Below the pieces are notes generated by a model. That model worked only from the letters and a program-made list of their open reading frames with translations, searched no databases and had not been told where the DNA came from. A program made the translations under genes and the position numbers. A stretch of 34,878 nucleotides of DNA, taken from positions 1 to 34,878 of the forward strand of contig CALLWB010000085.1 in the NCBI GenBank assembly GCA_938016265.1. The letters are read 5' to 3'. Origin of the DNA: an uncultured Saprospiraceae bacterium (GTDB taxonomy: Bacteria; Bacteroidota; Bacteroidia; Chitinophagales; Saprospiraceae). Positions 7,960 through 14,701 of the stretch are shown here, piece after piece. The stretch's first letter is position 1. Every line of letters begins with the position of its first letter.

Positions 7960-9465
7960 TTAACGATTACTAATCAAGTTTTTCGCTTTTTGAATTAGCC
8001 ATTCCCGTTCTTTCACCGGACTGATCAACGTAAAATCTGCGATCAATAAATTGACCTCCCGCGCCGAAACTTTTTCTTTGTAAGCCAGTTTTTCCGTCCT
8101 TCTCCACAGTCGTTTAAAGCACTTGACAAAGTTACTATACGTATCTCTTGCGTATTCTGACATGTTTCGATTGCGTCTAGACGATAGATACTGCCGCATG
8201 GATTCCAGTAGTTGATTGATCGGGTTTTTGCTAATGTCTTCCATGTAAACGTCTGTTGTCTCGTAGAAAATTTTTAGCGTAAGAATCCGATATTCCAGAA
8301 AATAAACAAAGTCCTGAGCTACTGCAAATTGAATAACGATATCTTGTGCTTTGTCAAATCGTCCTTGTTCAAAGTGGATGATTGCTTTTGCAAAATTCCG
8401 TGTGCTTTCTTGTTGCTCAACTGCAAGAAACTTAGAATTGTCAAGGATGAATTTTTCGGCCCATTCGAATTGTTTCAAGGTAGCTGCATTCTTTACAATT
8501 TGTATATAAATATGCGTTGAAAAATTCAGTCCTGCAGTCCACACCTTATGTTTTAATCCGAAACGGTACAATTCATTTTTTTGAATTTCAAACTCGGTAT
8601 TTCCATCTTTTACTTTTCTGGAATATCGATTTAACAATAAGTTGATGATTTGGCGCAGATCCACTTCTGTAAAGCTACTAGCATACTCAGATAAGGTGTT
8701 TTTTATAATGAGGAAATGAGGCTCTGGTTCTTCCACCAAAAAAGTTTGCAGCATATGGTAATAGATCAGTAAAAACGGTTCTTCAAGGTCTGATTGATTT
8801 TCCAGGAGCTGCAGTATAGATCTTAGCATTGGAAGCTCAAATTTAACCTTTAGGATACCCTCACTATTTTTCGCAGCATTGTAATACATCAGAAGCTCAG
8901 CCAGTGCAAATTTCCGAATAGAGTCTAATAGTAATTGCAAGTTGTTGTTGACCACCCGATTGTTTTGAATAATATCCAGATAAAACAACAACCGGTATTT
9001 GTAGATAGAGTCTTCAAAAAAAGTATGATTTCTTTGTCCTTTAGACTGGTGTATTTTTTCATATTTGTTGAGTTCCTGGACGACCAAGGGGTAAGACTTC
9101 CTAGCAAACAACTCATCCACAAAGAGCTTATGCTCTACCTTCTGTTCTTTTTGAAGATGGCGCCACGACATAAAACTCTTTACCTGAAGATTAAGTTGGT
9201 ACATCAGATTTTTGACCATCCGCTCCTCCTCTGGCTGCATCAATTCCTTTTTTGCATCGACTTTCATAATGCTTTTCAGCAGGCTCAGTTTTTTTAAGGG
9301 TTGATTCTTATGCCTTAATGCTTTTATGTTCTTATAAAATACCAAGAGATTCTTAGAAGAACAATGAAGGGGAGAAGAAAGCCATTGCTCCAGCATCCGC
9401 CACTCTTTTTCTTCAAATGTCTCTAGGGTAATAATTAACTTAGAATTCTGAATGGTGTAATTCAT
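7960..9465 (-). CDS. All-helical repeat protein of unknown function
   Basis: 501 aa, no signal peptide or membrane segment, so probably cytoplasmic. The N-terminus (FEEKEWRMLEQWLSSPLHCS) matches a pattern I associate with Saprospiraceae proteins that start 'FxxxExxxxxxxLxSPxxN'. The rest is predicted from its pattern to be a TPR-like array of helices rich in Leu, Glu, Lys and aromatic residues, ending near LISNR. No catalytic motif is seen. It is transcribed away from the lipoprotein gene at 10023, sharing a ~560-bp divergent intergenic region. A role in protein-protein contact or regulation is only a guess. Confidence 0.8.
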   Translation of the reverse strand: MNYTIQNSKLIITLETFEEKEWRMLEQWLSSPLHCSSKNLLVFYKNIKALRHKNQPLKKLSLLKSIMKVDAKKELMQPEEERMVKNLMYQLNLQVKSFMSWRHLQKEQKVEHKLFVDELFARKSYPLVVQELNKYEKIHQSKGQRNHTFFEDSIYKYRLLFYLDIIQNNRVVNNNLQLLLDSIRKFALAELLMYYNAAKNSEGILKVKFELPMLRSILQLLENQSDLEEPFLLIYYHMLQTFLVEEPEPHFLIIKNTLSEYASSFTEVDLRQIINLLLNRYSRKVKDGNTEFEIQKNELYRFGLKHKVWTAGLNFSTHIYIQIVKNAATLKQFEWAEKFILDNSKFLAVEQQESTRNFAKAIIHFEQGRFDKAQDIVIQFAVAQDFVYFLEYRILTLKIFYETTDVYMEDISKNPINQLLESMRQYLSSRRNRNMSEYARDTYSNFVKCFKRLWRRTEKLAYKEKVSAREVNLLIADFTLISPVKEREWLIQKAKNLISNR

Positions 9466-9594
9466 TAAGAGAATATATTATAATAAAACAATTTTAATGG
9501 TAGCTGAATCTATTGCAATATAGGTACTTAAAGGTTGAGTTGTAGGTATAACGAATAAAAAGTGAATATTATTTTAAGACTTTTTTGTAAAAAA

Positions 9595-9630
9595 GTACCT
9601 AGGACTTGATTTGTTTCCCAATTACATTTG
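9595..9630 (+). promoter_or_regulatory. Promoter A with conserved GTACCTAGGA box
   Basis: GTACCTAGGA at 9595-9604, 18 bp, then TACATTTG at 9623-9630, a match to the Bacteroidota -7 element TAnnTTTG. The same box and the same exact spacing recur at 11412-11447 and 12668-12703. The box occupies the -33 region, where TTTG is expected. This promoter would drive the lipoprotein at 10023 through a leader of about 390 nt. Nothing else is evident in 9466-9594 beyond AT-rich DNA. Confidence 0.6.
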
Positions 9631-9680
9631 TAGTGTAGCAATTAAGAAAGGCTTGTAAGCTAATACCAAAAAAAACTAAT

Positions 9681-9746
9681 CAGGCATCCACTCTAGGTGG
9701 GAATTAACAAAGGTTAAGCTTTGAGTGGTTGTCTGTTTTATTTTTT
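9681..9746 (+). repeat. Structured repeat, copy 1 (in the leader of the 10023 gene)
   Basis: Stem arms 9681-9693 and 9723-9735 pair over 13 positions with one mismatch and one G-U pair. The 29-nt loop begins AGGTGGGAATT and contains the small hairpin TTAAC-AAAG-GTTAA. Over 56 bp it differs from copy 2 at only one base. A U-rich run (TTTTATTTTTT) follows, so the element could work as a terminator or attenuator about 50-110 nt into the transcript from promoter A. Confidence 0.75.
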
Positions 9747-10022
9747 GTAGCAATAGTAATGGCGTTTTAAGCTTAAACAGTAAGAATAAATACGTAGATC
9801 CAGCCAGCAAACGGGGTCCTTTATTGCAGTAACCAGTAAGAGGGGTTACAAGTTAACTTGCCTTCGGTTGGAAGCTAATATTAAGAATAACTGATCAGAG
9901 GTGGTTAGCCTAATTTCTATTGCGTTGGCGCATTGGGGTTGGAGGCTTATGGGCTGTTTATTATGAAAAGCAAGGTTCCTAGAAAACGAATCAATTAAAT
10001 TATTAAATAAATAAATTCAAAC
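9747..10022 (+). other. Long untranslated leader of the lipoprotein gene
   Basis: About 275 bases without an ORF between repeat copy 1 and the start codon. It contains a GTAACC/GGTTAC hairpin (9829-9834 with 9844-9849), the palindrome AAGTTAACTT (9850-9859) and a possible GCTAA/TTAGC pairing (9874-9878 with 9905-9909). Base composition is less AT-rich than typical intergenic DNA here. I do not recognise a known riboswitch. Confidence 0.4.
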
Positions 10023-11021
10023 ATGAAAAGCTTAAATTCATTTTTAATGGGTCTTTTGACCGTCTGTTCCATGGTGTTCTTTGTTTCCTCCTGCTCACAT
10101 GACAAGGCACTAGAAGAGATAGAAATTGTGGGGATACCAGAGAATCCTGCTGTAAACAATGACCTCTACAAGTTTAAAGACATTGCTCATTTTAAATCCT
10201 ATTTTACATATTTGGACAACATTTATGATGAAGATGATCAAGCCTTCCTTACTTTGGTAGAGGAAAATCCTGTTGTCAATACTGTCCATAACCTGCTGGC
10301 AAATGATATCTTCGAAAACCCGGAAGAGCGTTACCAGCCATTCCTTTTGGATCCAGTTATGATGAGCATTGTTAATGAGCATCAAGAGTTTCAAATCAAA
10401 AATGTGCTTCTTACGCACGTCACTAATGGCTTATTCCTTACTTCTGAGATGTCGAATTCTGCTGTTCAAAGCAAAATTAGAAGAATGCCAAAAGGAGATG
10501 ATTTTGACGTAAACTTAATTCCAGAGGGAGCGTTCCTTGTTTCGAATGATAAATTTGAAACGTTACTTGGGCCTTGGGAAGGCGGAGACTACGATTTTGT
10601 TTACGAACAACAAATGAATGATTCAAGATTTTGTTCGGATGATAATGAGTCCACAGGATGGCTTTGGAGACAAAATGGTGGAGATGGCGAAGCAATTAGT
10701 ATGATCGTAAATACGTATGGCCGCTGGGGTAGAACTTACGAAGAGGCTAGAGTTTATAGTTATAGACTCGAAAATGGTACATGGAGAAAGAGAGATTCAG
10801 ACCTTTCAGCGTCAGTCTGGGCGCAAAGAAGAACCAATAACTGTGCAGCATTGGACAGCGATGAATCTGAACAGAAATTTTGTGGCAGCTGCAATTACAG
10901 AAGAGCTAGAGTGAACGTTGGCGGCAACAAATGGCATCAGACTGGTGATGTAGATGGACAGTTTAGGAAAATTTATCCAGGCGGAACTATTTTAGATTTT
11001 CGTACAATCGCTTGCAATTAA
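10023..11021 (+). CDS. Lipoprotein of unknown family, core of the 9.6-13.5 kb locus
   Basis: 332 aa. Signal peptide with lipobox VSSC (Cys24). Residues ~25-175 are acidic and mostly helical by pattern (FKDIAHFKSYFTYLDNIYDEDDQ). Residues ~176-332 look beta-rich: GAFLVSNDKFETLLGPWEGG, STGWLWRQNGGDGE, then a Tyr/Arg-rich part and five Cys, including CGSC and a final IACN. The C-terminal half carries extracellular-type Trp/Gly-rich motifs, but I cannot match it to a named family. The gene lies between repeat copies 1 and 2 (direct orientation), is preceded by promoter A and followed by a terminator at 11176-11217. The ATG at 10023 is chosen because the signal peptide begins there. Confidence 0.85.
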   Translation: MKSLNSFLMGLLTVCSMVFFVSSCSHDKALEEIEIVGIPENPAVNNDLYKFKDIAHFKSYFTYLDNIYDEDDQAFLTLVEENPVVNTVHNLLANDIFENPEERYQPFLLDPVMMSIVNEHQEFQIKNVLLTHVTNGLFLTSEMSNSAVQSKIRRMPKGDDFDVNLIPEGAFLVSNDKFETLLGPWEGGDYDFVYEQQMNDSRFCSDDNESTGWLWRQNGGDGEAISMIVNTYGRWGRTYEEARVYSYRLENGTWRKRDSDLSASVWAQRRTNNCAALDSDESEQKFCGSCNYRRARVNVGGNKWHQTGDVDGQFRKIYPGGTILDFRTIACN

Positions 11022-11036
11022 CTGACCCCAAAAAAC

Positions 11037-11109
11037 AAAATAAAACAGGCACCCACTCCAGGTGGGAATTAACAAAGGTTAAGCTTTGAGTGGTTGTCTG
11101 TTTTATTTT
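11037..11109 (+). repeat. Structured repeat, copy 2 (3' UTR of the 10023 gene)
   Basis: Best-formed copy: arms 11037-11058 and 11088-11109 pair over 22 positions with one mismatch and one G-U. The 29-nt loop is identical to that of copy 1 except for its first base, and contains TTAAC-AAAG-GTTAA. It begins 15 bp after the stop codon. Similarity to copy 3 extends well beyond the stem, from about 11025 to about 11150. The rest of 11110-11411 holds the terminator at 11176-11217 and otherwise nothing I can identify. Confidence 0.8.
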
Positions 11110-11175
11110 TTAGTGTAAGTTAATTGTTGTGAATTGATTGAAAATAACAAGGCAACAATATCGACTGCAATTTGT

Positions 11176-11217
11176 AAAATACAAGGATGGCTTGACAGAG
11201 CTGTCCTTGTATTTTCT
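11176..11217 (+). terminator. Intrinsic terminator of the lipoprotein unit
   Basis: A perfect 12-bp outer stem (11176-11187 with 11204-11215) with an inner GGCT/AGCT pairing, ending in TTTTCT. It closes the transcription unit of the 10023 gene, downstream of repeat copy 2. Confidence 0.7.
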
Positions 11218-11411
11218 GTACTTCCCCTGATCGTTGTTGCAATCATTTTTTTTATACAAAACTGAAATATAGACAGTGTATGGTAAGAAAATAAAAATAA
11301 AAATACATAATACGAATAGCTCCTTTATCTTGTTTTGTAAGGGTTTCTAAGGGTTGGTTGCTAGTTGATGTTTGTTTTTATGGAAAAGTGATAAGACTAT
11401 TCCTTTAATAT

Positions 11412-11447
11412 GTACATAGGAACAGACAGGCAGAAAAGGTAACTTTG
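11412..11447 (+). promoter_or_regulatory. Promoter C with conserved GTACATAGGA box
   Basis: GTACATAGGA at 11412-11421, 18 bp, then TAACTTTG at 11440-11447 (TAnnTTTG). Spacing is identical to promoters A and B, and the box is again preceded by an AT-rich TTAATAT-type stretch. It would give a leader of about 25-30 nt for the first small secreted protein at 11480. Confidence 0.65.
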
Positions 11448-11479
11448 AATTATAATAATTAAAAATCAAAACAAAAATT

Positions 11480-11815
11480 ATGAAAAACGTTTTAATCCCT
11501 ATTCTATTCCTACTTTTTTTAAGTATCGGAACAACAAGTGAAGCACAAATACCTGGTTATGGAAATTGTACAATGGATATGTCTGTGTCTTCAAGTGCAT
11601 GCATTAATAATGGAGCAACTAGGCGTATAGTATTCGGCGTAAATTCTGGACAAAATAATGTAGAGATTTACAGCAATGGAGCCTTAGTTGCCCAAGGAAA
11701 TAGCCCTAGTAAGGTTTTTTATTTCCCAACACGTTCTTATCCTTATCATGTATATATAGAATGTCGCTCTTTATGCAGAAGAGATGGCTGCATAGTGGTC
11801 ATCGAACCCTGCTAG
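11480..11815 (+). CDS. Small secreted six-cysteine protein, paralog 1
   Basis: 111 aa. Signal peptide 1-22 (cut in TSEA-Q), giving a mature protein of about 89 residues. Six Cys: C30, C41, C95, C99, C104, C111. Beta-type centre with RRIVFGVNSG and VEIYSNGALVAQG, then FYFPTRSYPY and the end VYIECRSLCRRDGCIVVIEP-C, i.e. C-x3-C-x4-C-x6-C. I do not recognise a named family. Six cysteines in an exported protein suggest three disulfides. First gene of a two-gene unit from promoter C, with paralog 2 78 bp downstream. Role unknown: surface subunit, inhibitor, toxin and signalling protein are all possible. Confidence 0.85.
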   Translation: MKNVLIPILFLLFLSIGTTSEAQIPGYGNCTMDMSVSSSACINNGATRRIVFGVNSGQNNVEIYSNGALVAQGNSPSKVFYFPTRSYPYHVYIECRSLCRRDGCIVVIEPC

Positions 11816-11893
11816 TAAGAATCTCTTTGATTGAAAGTTTAATCCTATTTTTCGGTATCAATTAATAATCAAAAACTAACAAAACAAAACATT

Positions 11894-12238
11894 ATGAAAA
11901 ATGTATTCATCTCCTTTTTCTTCCTATTATTTTTAGGTTTCGGAACAACAAGTGAGGCGCAGACGAATGGACTTATTAGCTGCCCCAATAAAATTTCCAT
12001 GACTATTCATAATAATACCTGCCTCAATGGCAATATGAGACGAATCATATTCGGTGCCACTTCCTCCCAGTCTAATGCAGAGGTAGAGATTTATTACAAC
12101 GGAAACTTGGTTGCACAAGGTTATAACGCCTCTGAAGTCTTTTATTTTCCAACACGATCCTACCCTTATACAGTATACGTGGAATGCGTTTCTAATTGTA
12201 GAAGAGATGGATGTATAGTGGTTATAGAGCCCTGTTAG
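11894..12238 (+). CDS. Small secreted six-cysteine protein, paralog 2
   Basis: 114 aa. Signal peptide 1-22 (TSEA-Q), nearly the same as in paralog 1. Six Cys: C30, C43, C98, C102, C107, C114. Centre: RRIIFGATSS and VEIYYNGNLVAQG; end: FYFPTRSYPYTVYVEC, then CRRDGCIVVIEPC. The N-terminal 40 mature residues differ from paralog 1, while the last 30 are almost identical in protein but not in codons. The 45-bp stretch 11863-11907 (leader plus first codons) is identical to 12709-12753 before paralog 3. Followed 62 bp later by repeat copy 3. Confidence 0.85.
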   Translation: MKNVFISFFFLLFLGFGTTSEAQTNGLISCPNKISMTIHNNTCLNGNMRRIIFGATSSQSNAEVEIYYNGNLVAQGYNASEVFYFPTRSYPYTVYVECVSNCRRDGCIVVIEPC

Positions 12239-12300
12239 GAATAATTGCCCTAAAGTGTTCCTTATATGGTAAAAAGAATAAACAATACCCCAAAATAACA

Positions 12301-12371
12301 AAGTAAAACCAACATACTACTCCAGGTGGGAATTGACAAAGGTTAAGCTTGGTAGTTGTCGTTTTATTTTA
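12301..12371 (+). repeat. Structured repeat, copy 3 (3' UTR of paralog 2), with compensatory change
   Basis: The most diverged copy. The loop is still AGGTGGGAATTGACAAAG... with one A-to-G change, which turns an A-U pair of the inner TTAAC/GTTAA hairpin into G-U. In the stem, CCAC/GTGG of copies 1 and 2 is CTAC/GTAG here (12317-12320 with 12352-12355): a C-G to T-A compensatory change. The outer AAAAC/GTTTT pairing is also kept, with small bulges. The G-U pair only makes sense if the plus strand is the RNA. Confidence 0.7.
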
Positions 12372-12440
12372 CTTCATCTATTGTTGTGGAATCGATTAAA
12401 AAGTTAATTGATCCAATCAACAAATCAATTGACAGGTAAG

Positions 12441-12479
12441 AAGGTAGCATTTCCTTTTCGGGAAATCCTACCTTTTTTC
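12441..12479 (+). terminator. Intrinsic terminator of the paralog 1-2 unit
   Basis: AAGGTAG/CTACCTT plus ATTTCC/GGAAAT with one C-C mismatch, short loop, then a run of six T (12473-12478). It lies 70 bp after repeat copy 3. Between it and promoter B (12480-12667) I see only AT-rich DNA. Confidence 0.75.
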
Positions 12480-12667
12480 AGGTTTTTCCGCTCCCTATAA
12501 AACAAAAGTCAATATAAAATATATATTGTGGAATTTAAGAAAATAGATCGCAATAATAGTTAATTGTTTTAGCTTTTAATGCCTGCAAAACAGCGGCTAT
12601 TAGATTGTAGTATTTTTTAATGTTTAATTTTGTTCTAGAGTGAAATCTAAGAATAGTATTTAAATAT

Positions 12668-12703
12668 GTACCTAGGATTTTATTCCCAGGTATGGTATAT
12701 TTG
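12668..12703 (+). promoter_or_regulatory. Promoter B with conserved GTACCTAGGA box
   Basis: GTACCTAGGA at 12668-12677, 18 bp, then TATATTTG at 12696-12703 (TAnnTTTG). Same box and spacing as promoters A and C. It overlaps an in-frame upstream ATG at 12692, which therefore cannot be the start of the gene, since transcription should begin after it. Confidence 0.65.
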
Positions 12704-12739
12704 GATACTAATAATCAAAAACTAACAAAACAAAACATT

Positions 12740-13075
12740 ATGAAAAATGTATTAATCTCTTGCTTGTTTATGCTATTTATGGCTACAGATGGTATTGCTC
12801 AATTTGGTGGCAGTGCTTCAGCTTGCAACATGCGAATGAATATTCCCACCCCAACTTGTGTCGATAATGGTACAAGCAGACGAGTAGTGTTTACCGTAAA
12901 TTCTGGAAGCGATGATGTAGAAGTGTATTCAAATGGCAACCTTGCAGCAGAAGGTAATAATTCAACAACAACCGTTTTGTACTTCCCGACAAGATCATAT
13001 CCCTATACGGTATACATTGAATGTCGGTCTGCTTGCAGAAGAGATGGCTGTATTGTTGTCATTGAACCTTGTTAA
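12740..13075 (+). CDS. Small secreted six-cysteine protein, paralog 3
   Basis: 111 aa from the ATG at 12740. An in-frame ATG at 12692 is rejected because it lies inside promoter B and would put 16 polar residues before the signal peptide; 12740 also aligns with paralogs 1 and 2 (MKNV...). Signal peptide 1-20 (DGIA-Q). Mature cysteines: C29, C40, C95, C99, C104, C111. Core: RRVVFTVNSG, VEVYSNGNLAAEG, YFPTRSYPYTVYIEC, CRRDGCIVVIEPC. First gene of a two-gene unit with paralog 4, only 26 bp downstream. Confidence 0.85.
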   Translation: MKNVLISCLFMLFMATDGIAQFGGSASACNMRMNIPTPTCVDNGTSRRVVFTVNSGSDDVEVYSNGNLAAEGNNSTTTVLYFPTRSYPYTVYIECRSACRRDGCIVVIEPC

Positions 13076-13101
13076 TCACCATCCTAAACTAACTTCAAAT
13101 T

Positions 13102-13446
13102 ATGAAAAAAATATTGTTTATAGTAATTGTAATTTTCTCTTTTTGGAATATTACGCTCGCTCAAACTACTAGGCATTGCAATGTCTCTGTTAACATGGCA
13201 GTAGGTATAGCTAGCACTGGGGGTGGCATCGTAGGGGTCCAAATTGCAGCGTCGACGGGCACGATTTATGGCCCCACCATATTGATTTATGCGGATGGGG
13301 TATTGATTAAAGAATCAAAAAGCGAAGCTGATTTTGTACATGATTTTCCTATTGAAGCCAATCCCTACGACGTATACATTGAGTGTGTTGCAGGTTGCAG
13401 AAGAGACGGTTGCGTCGTGGTAATCGAACCCTCTTGCTGCGATTAA
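13102..13446 (+). CDS. Small secreted six-cysteine protein, paralog 4 (divergent)
   Basis: 114 aa. Signal peptide 1-20 (ITLA-Q). This is the most diverged family member: the central part is Gly/Ala/Ile-rich (IASTGGGIVGVQIAASTG), the PTRSYPY segment has become PIEANPY, and the second N-terminal Cys is lost. The C-terminus keeps VYIEC-x3-CRRDGC-VVVIEP but ends SCCD, so the total is still six Cys (C26, C95, C99, C104, C112, C113). This shows that CRRDGC is the most constrained part of the family. Cotranscribed with paralog 3; followed by a terminator. Confidence 0.82.
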   Translation: MKKILFIVIVIFSFWNITLAQTTRHCNVSVNMAVGIASTGGGIVGVQIAASTGTIYGPTILIYADGVLIKESKSEADFVHDFPIEANPYDVYIECVAGCRRDGCVVVIEPSCCD

Positions 13447-13462
13447 AAATCAAGTTAAAATT

Positions 13463-13520
13463 CCATTTGTAGTTTCCAGATATAATATAGTTATATTCGG
13501 ATACTATAAATGGATTTTTT
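13463..13520 (+). terminator. Intrinsic terminator after the small-protein cluster
   Basis: A long hairpin: CCATTTGTAGTTTCC (13463-13477) pairs with 13499-13513 with one G-U and one mismatch, and an inner ATATAA/TTATAT continues the stem. ATTTTTT follows. It closes the paralog 3-4 unit and separates it from the S66 peptidase gene. Confidence 0.75.
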
Positions 13521-13580
13521 GATATTAAGGGGTTGCAAGAAACTATTTCCCCCCACTGTCAGTTATACGTAGAAAAGCAA

Positions 13581-14555
13581 ATGCTACTACCCCAAAAACT
13601 GAAAAAAGGCGATACCATAAGAATCATCGCTCCCTCAAGCAGCGCATTAATGATTGGCAACCGCCACATCGGCAATGCCAAACTTGCCTCCCTGGGACTA
13701 AACCTCACCTTCGGCAAACATATTGAAGAATCAGACGACTTCGGATCCACTACTATCGAAGCTAGAATAAAAGACCTCCATGATGCATTTGCCGACCCAG
13801 AAGTCAAAGCGGTCCACACCGTCATCGGCGGATTCAACAGCAATCAACTTCTGCCCTACATTGATTATGATTTGATTGCAAACAACCCTAAAATATTTTG
13901 CGGCTACTCCGACATCACCGCACTGAGCAACGCCATCACGGCAAAGACAGGGATGGTCACGTACTCTGGACCGCACTACAGTTCTTTCTGTATGAAAAAA
14001 GGAGTGGATTACATTACCGATTATTTTCAAAAGTGTTTATTTAGTAACGATCCCTACGAAATTGTTTCTTCCGAATATTGGGCCCACGATGAGTGGTACC
14101 TTGATCAGGAAAATCGCGATTTCAAAAAGAACGAAGGTTACTGGATCCTCCAAAAAGGGAAAGCACAGGGCACATCGGTGGGCGGCAATTTGTGTACGTT
14201 CAAATTGCTACACGGTACACCTTATATGCCGGACCTGAAAAACACGATTCTGTTTATTGAAGACGACCCGATGAATATACCGGAGGTGATCGATCGCGAT
14301 TTTCAGTCCCTCATCCACCAACCGGGCTTCGATAAAGTCAAGGGGATTGTTGTTGGAAGATTTCATCCTGATGGTAAAATGACGCGCAAATTATTGGAGC
14401 AAATAGTCCGTACCAAAAAAGAACTTAGCCACTTGCCAATCATAGCAAATGTTGACTTTGGCCATACCACTCCGATGATCACCTTCCCTATCGGCGGCGA
14501 GGTATCGATAGACGCAACAGGCACTACACCAAAGATTTTAGTAGGCAAACATTGA
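13581..14555 (+). CDS. S66-family serine peptidase (MccF / LD-carboxypeptidase-like)
   Basis: 324 aa from the ATG at 13581. The N-terminus LKKGDTIRIIAPSS is the usual family start. GGFNSNQLLPYIDYDLI precedes the nucleophile elbow GYSDIT (Ser110). The other triad residues are visible: Glu227 in LFIEDDP and His295 in FGHTTP. The long middle part with W168, W172 and W188 is more like MccF-type enzymes than classical LdcA. LdcA cuts L,D-peptide bonds in recycled peptidoglycan; MccF cleaves the acyl-adenylate warhead of microcin C. No signal peptide, so cytoplasmic. A TTG at 13533 would add 16 residues, but those do not match the family. Separated by a terminator from the small-protein genes upstream. 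Confidence 0.9.
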   Translation: MLLPQKLKKGDTIRIIAPSSSALMIGNRHIGNAKLASLGLNLTFGKHIEESDDFGSTTIEARIKDLHDAFADPEVKAVHTVIGGFNSNQLLPYIDYDLIANNPKIFCGYSDITALSNAITAKTGMVTYSGPHYSSFCMKKGVDYITDYFQKCLFSNDPYEIVSSEYWAHDEWYLDQENRDFKKNEGYWILQKGKAQGTSVGGNLCTFKLLHGTPYMPDLKNTILFIEDDPMNIPEVIDRDFQSLIHQPGFDKVKGIVVGRFHPDGKMTRKLLEQIVRTKKELSHLPIIANVDFGHTTPMITFPIGGEVSIDATGTTPKILVGKH

Positions 14556-14701
14556 GGTAGGTGCCACAATGTGATCGGTTCTAACGGCGATTTATTGACA
14601 AGAAACAGAAATCCCATATTGAAAATGGAATTAAGTGATAGGAACACTTTCGAATTTGCCAGGAAGTTTGAAAACAAATGGCCAATGAATGCATCCAATT
14701 T

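Noticed and set aside
9521-9527. GTACCTA on the minus strand upstream of the helical repeat protein gene, possibly a fourth promoter box
   Set aside because: It continues TATTG, not GGA, and no TAnnTTTG lies at the 18-bp spacing.
12692-12739. Upstream ATG extending paralog 3 by 16 residues
   Set aside because: The ATG lies inside promoter B, upstream of the expected transcription start, and the extension does not exist in paralogs 1, 2 and 4.
13533-13580. TTG start extending the S66 peptidase by 16 residues
   Set aside because: It lies 13 bp after a terminator, and family members start a few residues before the KKGDTI motif, which fits the ATG at 13581.
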